Assembly: GCA_018335585.1 (NCBI GenBank)
Contig: JAGXRZ010000040.1
Span: 87,906 to 151,905, forward strand
Origin: Selenomonadales bacterium
GTDB taxonomy: Bacteria > Bacillota > UBA994
Direction of reading: 5' to 3'
Length of the DNA stretch: 64,000 nucleotides
The number at the start of each line of letters is the position of its first letter. Position 1 is the stretch's first letter. The notes under the pieces are model-generated. The model was not told the origin of the DNA, searched no databases, and saw nothing but the letters and a program-made list of their open reading frames with translations. The translations under genes and the position numbers were made by a program. Positions 52,535 to 60,664 of this stretch are shown one piece after another.

Positions 52535-53291
52535 GCCAGCTAACACCTGCCAGCCGCCTGTTGGCCATTGCACAGTACTCGGGGGAAATGTCGATGCCGA
52601 TGAAGTCTACTCCTTGATTACGAGCAGCCACGGCGGTTGTTCCTGAGCCCATAAATGGGTCTAAAACCAAGTCAGTATAGCAGCTCGACACGATTCGCTC
52701 AATTAAGTCCACCGGAAAAGGGGCGGGGTGGGGATTGTCCATGTCCTGCGTAAATTCCCATACATCCCCATAGCTGTTGCACTTGGGCTTTAGTTTGAAG
52801 CCTCTATTGCAGATAAGATAAATAACCTCGTATGTAGGTAGGAAATACCCTGGGTTAAAATTTATTCCTCCCTTGCGGCGCCAAATAATGATCTGTCTGA
52901 CAGGGAAGCCTGCCAAAATATCACTTCGATCCTGCAGCAACCCGTTCTGCACTCGCCACTTATGGTTGTAAAAGATTGCTCCCTCGTCCGTCAGCAAGCG
53001 AACCATCTCGGTTAGGCAGTCACGTTGCCAAGCAACATATTCGCGATGTGGCATGTTGTCGTTGTGGGTCTCGTAACCTTGAATAAGCCTCGCGTTCGAC
53101 CACTTACCGCCGCGACCATCCCTCATCCCATTTCCCGAGCTGTTCTTTAGGTTGTATGGCGGAGAAGTAACGATGAGTGGAATGCTGTTTTGTGGCAGTG
53201 ACTTCATGACATCAATTGCATCGCCACAAATAAAGGTATTTCTATAGCTATCTAGCTTGTGGCGCTCTAGCTGAAAAATAGTGTTAGCCAT
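52527..53291 (-). CDS. DNA methyltransferase of a type II restriction-modification system (beta class)
   Basis: 254 residues from ATG 53291 (GAGGAGG upstream). Catalytic motif IV TSPPYNLKNSSG comes first and SAM-binding motif I VLDPFMGSGTTAVAARNQGVDFIGID near the C-terminus: the beta-class order, for N4-cytosine or N6-adenine methylation. TSPPY is most frequent in N4-cytosine enzymes. It protects host DNA against the downstream endonuclease. A strong promoter lies at 53331-53358, within a 55-bp sequence repeated upstream of the DUF6978-like gene. Confidence 0.92.
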   Translation of the reverse strand: MANTIFQLERHKLDSYRNTFICGDAIDVMKSLPQNSIPLIVTSPPYNLKNSSGNGMRDGRGGKWSNARLIQGYETHNDNMPHREYVAWQRDCLTEMVRLLTDEGAIFYNHKWRVQNGLLQDRSDILAGFPVRQIIIWRRKGGINFNPGYFLPTYEVIYLICNRGFKLKPKCNSYGDVWEFTQDMDNPHPAPFPVDLIERIVSSCYTDLVLDPFMGSGTTAVAARNQGVDFIGIDISPEYCAMANRRLAGVSWHE

Positions 53292-53329
53292 TAACACGCC
53301 TCCTCGAAATGATCGCGTGACTTCAGCTC

Positions 53330-53384
53330 CATTATACCAAACGGGCCTTGCGTTTCAAACAGCTACGGTGGCAATCCAAGACAA
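53330..53384 (-). promoter_or_regulatory. Duplicated promoter module, copy 1 (restriction-modification operon)
   Basis: Minus strand TTGAAA (53358-53353), 16-bp spacer, extended -10 TGGTATAAT (TATAAT 53336-53331). The 55-bp block is about 85% identical to 55083-55137. Confidence 0.75.
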
Positions 53385-53389
53385 TTTGA

Positions 53390-53610
53390 AAAACAAAAGG
53401 GACGGTTCTCTTTGTATTACTATGGCATGCATATCGCGGGCCTCAAGTAAAAGACCACGCCTTAAGCCAAAGAATCTTACAGGCCGATCTCATCCATCGC
53501 ACCAATGAACACGACAATGAGCTGATGCGTCTGCGCAAAGCCAAATAGACAACAAGTGGAACGGTTCTTCTTGAAAAATACAAGAAGAACCGTCCCTTTT
53601 GTTTCCTTTT
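53390..53610 (+). repeat. Fused island repeat blocks A and B, right copy
   Basis: 53390-53488 copies block A (50500-50602). It is joined directly at AGGCCG to 53489-53610, which copies 51338-51458, the last 60 bp of the coiled-coil gene plus its terminator. The order A then B with about 735 bp missing shows a duplicated segment with an internal deletion. The stop and hairpin are intact; the T-rich tail has TTTTGTTTCC units. Confidence 0.8.
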
Positions 53611-53647
53611 GTTTCCTTTTGTTTCTTTTGTTTCGCTTTTGTAGCTC

Positions 53648-54412
53648 TCAGCTAGCAGCCGCCTCACGCTCAAGATATGTTTCGCCATCTGCTTTAAAGT
53701 CCTCTAAAGACGGGAACTGCTTGTCTGCAGCGTTAGTTAAGCGCCTGATGTCCTTAGGAGACAGAGCGCTCATGTCCTCATGAACAATCACGCTTCTAAA
53801 GGGCAGTCGCGCCTTCTGAAACTCTAGGCAGGATATCGTTACTAAGCGTGCCTTCATAGCATCTTTTACGCCAAACAGATAAATGGGTCGGTGGCCAACC
53901 TCAAGGCACATGTCCACCTCAAGATCGTCCCTATTAACAAGGGGGACAGTCCTCTTAGCCGGGTGGTACTTGCTGAACTTTCCCATGATGTGTTCCTCTA
54001 GCATCTCATAGAACATACTCCTTACCACTTCTCTGCTGAAATGCCGCATGCTCGAAACCTTAGACACTACTTGAACGAATGTCATTAGATTCATGTACAG
54101 GTGTTCTGCATCAGTATCTGCATAGATGTTGCCGTGCTCTTCTTTGAGGCCATGCTCTGCTATTATCCTAGTAAAGACCTTCTCCTTGTGCGGGGTGTCA
54201 AGCTCGTAGTTGTAGGATAGACGCATAACAGTAAGGCCGTAATCGCTAATCCTTACTATATCTTCCCCAATCTCTTGGAAGAAAACATCCACCATATCGC
54301 CGTCCTCATGGTAAAAAGGAGCAAAGAGCTGTACAATGCCAGGCCGCTTTTCTCTGAAGCTAATACGATTGTTCAGTTGGGTGCGCAGTAGATCTTGGTA
54401 CGCTATTGCCAT
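53648..54412 (-). CDS. DUF1828-domain protein
   Basis: 254 residues, ATG 54412 with GAAGGAG 9 bp upstream. The N-terminal DUF1828 region has PGIVQLFAPFYHEDGDMVDVFFQEIGEDIVRISDYGLTVMRLSYNYEL and IYADTDAEHLYMNLMTFVQVVSKVSSM. A DUF1829-like C-terminal part has DLEVDMCLEVGHRPIYLFGVKDAMKARLVTISCLEFQKA, with acidic and Lys residues in a nuclease-like layout (inference only). Such genes are often found in mobile or defence regions. It overlaps the upstream gene by 53 bp, so the two are translated together. Confidence 0.78.
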   Translation of the reverse strand: MAIAYQDLLRTQLNNRISFREKRPGIVQLFAPFYHEDGDMVDVFFQEIGEDIVRISDYGLTVMRLSYNYELDTPHKEKVFTRIIAEHGLKEEHGNIYADTDAEHLYMNLMTFVQVVSKVSSMRHFSREVVRSMFYEMLEEHIMGKFSKYHPAKRTVPLVNRDDLEVDMCLEVGHRPIYLFGVKDAMKARLVTISCLEFQKARLPFRSVIVHEDMSALSPKDIRRLTNAADKQFPSLEDFKADGETYLEREAAAS

Positions 54413-54923
54413 CTTTGTTTTCTCCTTCTGAGCTTAAGTATGAGGTCTGTACAGCTTGACTTAGATATGGGAAGTATACCTCTCCGCCTTGGATGTTTGT
54501 TGCCGTCAAAAAGTATCTGATTGCGTCTTGGTATGAAGAACATGCCGCCGACACTACGGCGTATCGGTCGGCCCTAAGTCCGGCCTCGATGCACGTCGCG
54601 TTCGCTAGGTGGATGTGAGTATAGGGGTGGTGGTTGTTATTATTAGTCTGTATCTCTGACTGCTCACCGTGCGGGCCGTTACAGCGCATAAGTGTTAATT
54701 CCGTCCCGTCGTCAGCGTGGTAGATAAGGCCAACGCTGTAGTTCTCTTCAAAACTGCTGTGCTGCCTGAAATAAGCGGAGAACTTCAGTTTACCGTCTAG
54801 GGAAGCGAGTTCTATCCCATTCTTCTTGTGCTGCCGCTCCTCTGTGTGGCTACGTTTCGGCGGTTTTGTTATCCGCTTTGGGCACTGAATCAACTGGTCG
54901 ATGTCGGACTGAAGATACGCCAC
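54360..54923 (-). CDS. DUF6978-like protein, partner of the DUF1828 protein
   Basis: 187 residues from GTG 54923, with AGGGGTG about 7 bp upstream. The start (SDIDQLIQCPKRITKPPKR) and the core (GKLKFSAYFRQHSSFEENYSVGLIYHADDGTELTLMRCNGPHG) resemble proteins named DUF6978, an assignment made from memory and tentative. Also seen are THIHLANATCIEAGLRADRYA and a low-complexity polar tail overlapping the DUF1828 gene. Function unknown. With its own promoter copy it forms a two-gene unit beside the restriction-modification operon. Confidence 0.6.
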   Translation of the reverse strand: MAYLQSDIDQLIQCPKRITKPPKRSHTEERQHKKNGIELASLDGKLKFSAYFRQHSSFEENYSVGLIYHADDGTELTLMRCNGPHGEQSEIQTNNNNHHPYTHIHLANATCIEAGLRADRYAVVSAACSSYQDAIRYFLTATNIQGGEVYFPYLSQAVQTSYLSSEGENKDGNSVPRSTAHPTEQSY

Positions 54924-55082
54924 CTGTCAACACCCCTGTAACTATTCTAGTAGCCTAGCGCAGACATTTGCGTGCATGCTAGGCGCATTTCCGCAGAAAG
55001 CCTCCATGAAAACAAGGCTCATCCTGACGTGCACGCGTTTGGCTGAGGTCCCTCCTTGGGAATCACTACCGGCGCTTATGAA

Positions 55083-55137
55083 CATTATAACAAATGGGCC
55101 TTGTGTTTGAAACAGCCGCGGTGACAATCGACGACAA
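55083..55137 (-). promoter_or_regulatory. Duplicated promoter module, copy 2 (DUF6978-DUF1828 operon)
   Basis: Minus strand TTCAAA (55111-55106), 16-bp spacer, TATAAT (55089-55084), matching the copy upstream of the methylase gene. The leader to GTG 54923 is about 150 nt and contains a possible 30-residue reading frame (GTG near 55034 to a stop at 54942) with a poorly spaced AAGGAGGG. Confidence 0.7.
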
Positions 55138-55225
55138 GAAGCCGCTGGCCTATTGTGGACTTTGGTTTTCACCAGATTCGCGGATAATTCGCGGATAAGC
55201 TCTTAGTAGCCCACCGAAAAGACTC

Positions 55226-55259
55226 GAAAAACTAAACTAAAAAGGACCCGAAGGTCCTT
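55226..55259 (-). terminator. Terminator of tRNA-Leu
   Basis: Minus strand AAGGACC-TTCG-GGTCCTT followed by TTTAGTTTAGTTTTT. It is 12 bp after the tRNA 3' end. Confidence 0.93.
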
Positions 55260-55271
55260 GCTATTGCTGGC

Positions 55272-55356
55272 TGGTGCCGAGAGTGGGACTTGAACCCACA
55301 TGTCCAGAGGACGCTTGATTTTGAGTCAAGTGCGTCTGCCATTCCGCCATCTCGGC
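55272..55356 (-). tRNA. tRNA-Leu (anticodon CAA)
   Basis: Acceptor arms GCCGAGA (5' end at 55356) and TCTCGGC pair fully, followed by A and an encoded CCA. The anticodon loop CTCAAAA is held by CTTGA/TCAAG and gives anticodon CAA. A long class II variable arm (GTCCTCTGGAC) and a normal T loop (GGTTCAAGTCC) fit leucine tRNA. Its 3' side faces the defence-like island, a common integration target. Confidence 0.96.
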
Positions 55357-55459
55357 ATGAGTGAAGCCACAAGTAGTATAGCATCGACTTCACGCATAAG
55401 CAACAGGTGGGCGAGCGCGAGCTCGGCCCACCTGTTGGCTAGATGCAGAAGATGTGCGA

Positions 55460-56662
55460 CTAGATGTTCTTTAGGACAATCGCCGTGCCCATGCCGCCGC
55501 CGATGCAGAGCGAGGCCAAGCCGAGCTTCGAGCCGCGTTTTTTCATTTCGTGCGCTAGGGTAGTAATTATGCGTGCGCCTGATGCTCCGACGGGGTGACC
55601 TAAAGCAATGGCGCCGCCGTTGACGTTGCACTTCGCGAGGATGGATTCCTCACTTACGCCGTGCTCTTCGCTCAGTTCTTTCACCACGCCGAGCGACTGT
55701 GCGGCAAATGCTTCGTTAAGCTCGAGCAGATCCATATCCGCCAACTTGACGCCTGCATGCTTTAGTGCCGCCGAAACAGCGGGAACCGGGCCCAGACCCA
55801 TTACCAAAGGCTCGACGCCGCCCTGACCTATGCCAATAATCTCGGCTAGCGGGGTAAGTCCGTATTTGGCGACTGCCTGCTCGGAAGCTACGACGGTGAA
55901 GGCTGCGCCGTCGTTTATCCCAGATGCGTTGCCAGCGGTAATCGTGCCATCTTTCTTAAAGGCAGCCCGCAATCCAGCAAACTTGTCGGCAGCCGCAGCG
56001 CGGTTTGGATACTCGTCTTGCGACACGACAACGGTGCCTTTGCGATCCTTAATCTCCACCGGCGTAATCTCGTCCTTAAAGCGCCCGGCATCTACAGCGG
56101 CAATGGCCTTCTTCTGCGAGTTAAAGGCGAAGTCGTCCTGTACCTGCCTGGGGATGCCGTGCTTCTCTACAATGTTCTCGGCGGTAATGCCCATATGGAC
56201 ATTGTTGTAGGCGTCTGTCAGTGCGTCGTGAATCATGTGGTCGAGCGCCTGTACGTGACCCATTCTGAAGCCTGAGCGCGCGTTAGGCAAAATGTAGGGG
56301 GTCATCGACATGTTCTCCGTGCCGCCGGCAATGACGACGTGGTGCAGTCCGGCCTTGATATTGGCGTAAGCGTTAAACAGCGCCTTCATGCCCGAGCCGC
56401 AGACCATGTTTAGGCTGTAAGCGGGGACTCCAATGGGAACCCCAGCCTTAATCGATACTTGACGTGCCAGACCTTGCCCGAGTCCGGCGGGGAGTATGTT
56501 GCCGACAATTACTTCGTCGACATCGGCTGCGGGAATGCCGGTCGTCTGCAGCAAGTCCTTTACTACTGCGGCACCTAGCTCAGCCGGATGCACGGCAGCC
56601 AAGGCACCGTTAAAGGACCCGATGGCAGTGCGCTTTGCGGCTACTAAGTAGACCTTAGCCAT
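55460..56662 (-). CDS. Acetyl-CoA C-acetyltransferase (thiolase)
   Basis: 400 residues. Thiolase fold with nucleophile Cys in SLNMVCGSGMKALFNAYA (about residue 88), the His of NGGAIALGHPVGASGARI and the second Cys in LASLCIGGGMGTAIVL. It condenses two acetyl-CoA to acetoacetyl-CoA or cleaves the reverse way. It is the last gene of the minus-strand unit CoA-transferase, permease, SDR, thiolase, 24 bp after the SDR. Confidence 0.95.
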   Translation of the reverse strand: MAKVYLVAAKRTAIGSFNGALAAVHPAELGAAVVKDLLQTTGIPAADVDEVIVGNILPAGLGQGLARQVSIKAGVPIGVPAYSLNMVCGSGMKALFNAYANIKAGLHHVVIAGGTENMSMTPYILPNARSGFRMGHVQALDHMIHDALTDAYNNVHMGITAENIVEKHGIPRQVQDDFAFNSQKKAIAAVDAGRFKDEITPVEIKDRKGTVVVSQDEYPNRAAAADKFAGLRAAFKKDGTITAGNASGINDGAAFTVVASEQAVAKYGLTPLAEIIGIGQGGVEPLVMGLGPVPAVSAALKHAGVKLADMDLLELNEAFAAQSLGVVKELSEEHGVSEESILAKCNVNGGAIALGHPVGASGARIITTLAHEMKKRGSKLGLASLCIGGGMGTAIVLKNI

Positions 56663-56686
56663 TACTCTTCCTCCTCTTAGCTTAAA

Positions 56687-57427
56687 CTACAGCACTAGGC
56701 CGCCATCAACCGAGAGAACCGCACCGGTAACAAAGCGCGCCTCATCCGAGGCCAGATACACGTAAGCCGCGGCAATGTCATCGGGGTAGCCAAGGGTCTT
56801 GAGCGGGGACTTATCCTTCATCATCTCAAGCACCTTTTCCGGCATTTTATCTGTCATAGGTGTCAGGATAAACCCTGGCGCTACTGCGTTAACCCTAATA
56901 CCCTTGCGGCCAAGTTCCTTGGCCCAGCTCTTAGTGATACCGATAACGCCCCACTTGGTGGCCGCATAGTTAGTTTGACCGAAGTTGCCGTAGATGCCTA
57001 CAACCGACGAAGCGTTAAGGATTACCCCGCCGCCCTGTTCGGTCATTACTTTGGCTACGGCTTGGCCGCAGTGGAAGACACCCTTTAAGTTGACGTCAAT
57101 AACTCTATCCCATTCTGCCTCGGTCATCTTGGCGAGCGTGTTGTCGGCGGTGATGCCGGCGTTGTTAACAAGGATGTCGATACGGCCGAACTGGGTCTGC
57201 GTGGTCTGCACCAAAGCGTCCACCATGGCGCGGTCGGTAACGTTGACGAGGCAACCGATAGCTTGCCCGCCGCCTTGCGTGATTTCAGCTACAGTGCGGT
57301 CGATATCCCCTTGGTTCATGTCGGCAACTACAACTTTTGCGCCTTCGCGGGCAAAGGCTTTAGCAGTAGCTTCGCCGATGCCGCGTCCTCCGCCGGTGAC
57401 GATTGCGACTTTGTCCTTGAGTCTCAT
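56687..57427 (-). CDS. Short-chain dehydrogenase, acetoacetyl-CoA reductase/3-hydroxybutyrate dehydrogenase or FabG type
   Basis: 246 residues from ATG 57427 (GGGAGG upstream). Rossmann fold with TGGGRGIGEATAKAFAREG, NNAGIT, catalytic Ser (ILNASSVVG), Tyr and Lys (YAATKWGVIG), and a C-terminal FVTGAVLSVDGGLVL. The context between thiolase and CoA-transferase points to interconversion of acetoacetate and 3-hydroxybutyrate (free or CoA form), although FabG-type reductases look alike. Confidence 0.87.
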   Translation of the reverse strand: MRLKDKVAIVTGGGRGIGEATAKAFAREGAKVVVADMNQGDIDRTVAEITQGGGQAIGCLVNVTDRAMVDALVQTTQTQFGRIDILVNNAGITADNTLAKMTEAEWDRVIDVNLKGVFHCGQAVAKVMTEQGGGVILNASSVVGIYGNFGQTNYAATKWGVIGITKSWAKELGRKGIRVNAVAPGFILTPMTDKMPEKVLEMMKDKSPLKTLGYPDDIAAAYVYLASDEARFVTGAVLSVDGGLVL

Positions 57428-57526
57428 AAACAAACCTCCCTTGATTTTACTCAGAGCGAGAGGCAGAAAGGAGTAGCCTCCTTTCTGCCGTCACTCGCGT
57501 TCTGCGGGGTGGAAACTCGGTCCGAC

Positions 57527-58816
57527 TTAGACTAACCCCATGCTGGCAAGAACTATGGCGACAACGGTGGCTAGGACGGGCATTAGCAGCGATACGACAA
57601 AGATGTCGAAGTAGGAGTCTTGATGGGTTAAGCCTGTAACTGCGAGCAGTGTAAGCACGGCACCGTTATGCGGCAGGGTGTCCAAACCGCCGGAAGACAG
57701 CGAGGCGATTCTGTGCAGGGCTTCGGGATTAAGTCCGGTTGCCTGCGCTAAGGCCAAATATTCTGCGCCAAGCGCCCGTAGCGCAATACCTAGACCACCC
57801 GAGGCAGACCCGGTTGCGCCGGCAAGCGCGTTAACTGCCAATGATAGCGAAATTAGCGGGTTGCCGCCAAGGTCCATGAGGGCATCGGTCAAGGTCTTAA
57901 AAGCGGGTACCGCGCGCACTACCATGCCGAAGCCGACGGCGGCACTGGTGTTGATAATCGCTATAAGCGAAGCGTTGGCACCTGCGTTAATCGTGGCGAC
58001 TAGTTTCTTTAGGATGCCCGGGTTAAGGGCGATAGCTACAACAATACCGGAAAGCAGAGCAAGAATGGGGGGGAACTTGAGGAAGGGCAGATTTAGCGTG
58101 GCGGGTACTACGATGATGGGAACGAAGGAGAGGAGAGTATTGGGTAGTTTCGAGGCGTCGACGCTCTTTGGTGCGCCTTTGCCTTCGGTAAAGACTTCGC
58201 CTGCCGCCGTGAGGCGCTTTTCTTTCCAGATCATGTATAGGTAGCCGCCTACCATGAGCACAATACCGGCGGCAATACCCATAATGGGGGCAGCGGTGGC
58301 TGGAGTCTTAAAGAATTCCATGGGGATAAGGTTCTGAATCTGCGGTGTGCCCGGCAGGGCAGTCATGGTGAAAGTAAATGAGCCAAGCGCGATACAACCT
58401 GGAATAAGCTTACGGGAAATATTGGCTTCTCTAAAGAGAGCGAGGGCGAGAGGATACATAGCGAACACAACAACGAACAGGCTGACGCCACCGTAAGTCA
58501 GAATAGCACAGCCGACGACTACTGCCAGGATAGCGCGCTGCTTGCCAAGGATTTGCACAAACCAATGGGCAACTGCCTGCGCCATCCCGGTCTCTTCCAT
58601 GATTTTACCAAAGATTGCGCCTAACATAAAGATGGGGAACCAAGAGCGTGTGAAGCCAACAAACCCGTCCATGTACGTCGTCGTATACGTAGGGAGTAAG
58701 GGCAGACCGCCAAAGACAGCGACGACGAGTGCGCAGATTGGGGCAATCCAGATGATGGACATGCCTTTGTACGCTAGGAACATAAGGAGCCCCAAACCAA
58801 GAATTAGACCTAACAT
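57527..58816 (-). CDS. GntP family permease, probably for short-chain hydroxy or keto acids
   Basis: 429 residues from ATG 58816 with AGGAGGGG upstream; about eleven to twelve membrane helices. GntP/ion-transporter features: GFVGFTRSWFPIFMLGAIFGKIMEETG, ALPGTPQIQNLIPMEFF and GGLDTLPHNGAVLTLLAVTGLTH, the last typical of GntP-type permeases. Its place between CoA-transferase and dehydrogenase suggests uptake of 3-hydroxybutyrate, acetoacetate or a similar acid. Confidence 0.87.
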   Translation of the reverse strand: MLGLILGLGLLMFLAYKGMSIIWIAPICALVVAVFGGLPLLPTYTTTYMDGFVGFTRSWFPIFMLGAIFGKIMEETGMAQAVAHWFVQILGKQRAILAVVVGCAILTYGGVSLFVVVFAMYPLALALFREANISRKLIPGCIALGSFTFTMTALPGTPQIQNLIPMEFFKTPATAAPIMGIAAGIVLMVGGYLYMIWKEKRLTAAGEVFTEGKGAPKSVDASKLPNTLLSFVPIIVVPATLNLPFLKFPPILALLSGIVVAIALNPGILKKLVATINAGANASLIAIINTSAAVGFGMVVRAVPAFKTLTDALMDLGGNPLISLSLAVNALAGATGSASGGLGIALRALGAEYLALAQATGLNPEALHRIASLSSGGLDTLPHNGAVLTLLAVTGLTHQDSYFDIFVVSLLMPVLATVVAIVLASMGLV

Positions 58817-58898
58817 TAATTTCCCCTCCTTGTCTATATCGCATCCTTGAGCCGAGCGCTTAGCCCGGCCCAAGATCTGCTACCGAAAGATTAGCCGA

Positions 58899-60452
58899 TT
58901 AGACTAAGTTTAGCCCCATAGGTGGTTCCACGAAAATCCTCTGGTCCATTAGCTTAAGCTCTGGGCTGATAATCGGCTTAAAGGCCATGAGGTCTAGAAT
59001 GTCCTTTTGCAGGTCAACGCCGGGTGCGATTTCTGTGAGGACTAAGCCTTGCGCTTGCAGCTCAAAGACTGCCCTCTCCGTGACATAAACAACTCTGCGC
59101 TTGTTCTCGCGCGCATAATCGCCGCTAAAGGTTACATGCTCGACCTCATCGATAAACTTAACGTGCGGGCCTTCCTGCACGATTTTGAGTTGAGCGTCTT
59201 CTACCTTCACTTGGAGGTCGCCTGCGGTAAAGGTGCCGCAGAACACAACCTTCTTGGCGTTTTGCGTGATGTTGACGAACCCGCCCGCGCCGGCGACGCG
59301 CACGCCAAATTTGCTGACGTTGACATTACCGGCGATGTCGCATTGGGCCAAGCCAAGGAAGGCCACGTCGAGACCGCCGCCGTCATAGAAGTCAAACTGG
59401 TAGGCTTGGTCGATAATTGCATCCGGGTTGGTGGAGCAGCCAAAGCTTAAGCCGCCTGCCGGGACGCCGCCGATAGGGCCTGACTCAATGGTTAGGCGGA
59501 GGTGCTCGCCAATACCTTCTTCGTTAGCGACAAGTGCCACGCCTTCCGGCATGCCGATACCTAAGTTCGTGATGGCCTGCGGCACAAGTTCCATCGCGGC
59601 GCGGCGGGCAATAACTTTGCGTTCATCTAGCGGGAGCTTCTTTAGCGACTGCACGGGAACCTTAGCGTCACCGCAGTAAGCCGGGTTAAATTGCTCGGCA
59701 AAGGTCTGCATATGGTTTTCAGGTGCCGCTACGACCACGGCATCAACGAGAATGCCGGGGATTTTCACGAGACGCGGGTCAAGTGTTCCCTTGGCGACAA
59801 CGCGCTCTACCTGCACAATGACAAAGCCACCGGAGTTGCGCACAGCTTGCGCAATGGAGAGGGCCTCGAGTGTCACGGCCTCTTTGTGCATGGTGGTATT
59901 GCCGTCCTCATCGGCAAACGTGCCGCGGATGAGGGCGACATCTACCGGGAAGGCTTTGTAGAATAAATACTCCTTGCCATGCACGTGCATCAGCTCGACT
60001 ACATCTTCGGTGGTGATGGAATTTAGTTTGCCGCCTTGGCGCCGCGGGTCTACAAATGTTTTTAGCCCCACATGTGTGAGGGTGCCGGGTTTGCCTGCAG
60101 CTATATCGCGGAAAAGATGACAGATAACTCCTTGAGGTAAGTTGTAGGCCTTAATCTTGTTGGCAACTGCCATGCGACCGAGCTTTGGTGCTAATCCCCA
60201 GTGGCCACCGATGACCTTAGCCACCAATCCCTCGTGGGCTAGATGGTTCATGCCCTTCTCTTTGCCGTCACCTTGCCCGGCCGCGTACACCAGCGTAATG
60301 TCGGTGGGGTGCCCTTCCGCCAAGAAGCGCTTCTCGATGGCAGATGTTAGTTCCTCGGGGTGGCAGTTGCCCACGAAGCCGCCGCAAGCGATGGTGGCGT
60401 TATCTTTAATGTGGGCCACCGCTTGCGCAGCGGACATAACTTTAGACCGCAT
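58899..60452 (-). CDS. Acyl-CoA:acetate/3-ketoacid CoA-transferase, fused subunits
   Basis: 517 residues, alpha and beta parts in one chain, as in propionate CoA-transferases and fused SCOT-like enzymes. N-terminal [20 protein letters not shown]; beta part [18 protein letters not shown] followed by [19 protein letters not shown], where the Glu is the likely covalent catalytic residue. It would load CoA onto acetoacetate or a similar acid using acetyl- or acyl-CoA. It is the first gene of the operon, with a GGAGG-type site upstream. Confidence 0.93.
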   Translation of the reverse strand: MRSKVMSAAQAVAHIKDNATIACGGFVGNCHPEELTSAIEKRFLAEGHPTDITLVYAAGQGDGKEKGMNHLAHEGLVAKVIGGHWGLAPKLGRMAVANKIKAYNLPQGVICHLFRDIAAGKPGTLTHVGLKTFVDPRRQGGKLNSITTEDVVELMHVHGKEYLFYKAFPVDVALIRGTFADEDGNTTMHKEAVTLEALSIAQAVRNSGGFVIVQVERVVAKGTLDPRLVKIPGILVDAVVVAAPENHMQTFAEQFNPAYCGDAKVPVQSLKKLPLDERKVIARRAAMELVPQAITNLGIGMPEGVALVANEEGIGEHLRLTIESGPIGGVPAGGLSFGCSTNPDAIIDQAYQFDFYDGGGLDVAFLGLAQCDIAGNVNVSKFGVRVAGAGGFVNITQNAKKVVFCGTFTAGDLQVKVEDAQLKIVQEGPHVKFIDEVEHVTFSGDYARENKRRVVYVTERAVFELQAQGLVLTEIAPGVDLQKDILDLMAFKPIISPELKLMDQRIFVEPPMGLNLV

Positions 60453-60552
60453 AAATCGTCCTCCTTCTTCTCTTCCTTCACCTTGAGTCTAAGCGGCAGG
60501 ACAAAGTTCGACAAGCAGGAAATTATGCGAATTTTGCTGTAATACGGCTCAC

Positions 60553-60564
60553 TTTGACGTCAAA
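60553..60564. promoter_or_regulatory. Palindrome upstream of the CoA-transferase operon
   Basis: Perfect 12-bp palindrome TTTGACGTCAAA about 100 bp upstream of the operon start, a candidate activator site. I could not find a convincing -24/-12 (GG-N10-GC) sigma-54 promoter between 60453 and 60664. Confidence 0.4.
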
Positions 60565-60582
60565 AAACTGTACGGAAAGTCG

Positions 60583-60611
60583 ACAGGGAGCACCGTCCTG
60601 GTGCTCCCTGT
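60583..60611 (-). terminator. Hairpin after the sigma-54 regulator gene
   Basis: Arms ACAGGGAGCACC and GGTGCTCCCTGT, perfect over 12 bp, 5-nt loop. A T run occurs only after some 16 nt, so termination is likely but not ideal. Confidence 0.6.
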
Positions 60612-60664
60612 GTGTTCTTCTGCCCGACACAAGGCCGTAATATGTTTGGGTTCCCGTACAGGCG

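Noticed and set aside
50440-53640. Insertion sequence bounded by the hairpins
   Set aside because: No transposase frame is present; the repeats are REP-like terminators and duplicated blocks, not IS ends.
54942-55035. 30-residue frame in the leader of the DUF6978-like gene
   Set aside because: The nearest AAGGAGGG is about 16 bp from the start, too far, and no further evidence supports translation; mentioned only as a possibility.
60453-60664. Sigma-54 -24/-12 promoter for the CoA-transferase operon
   Set aside because: No GG-N10-GC pair with acceptable context was found on the minus strand.
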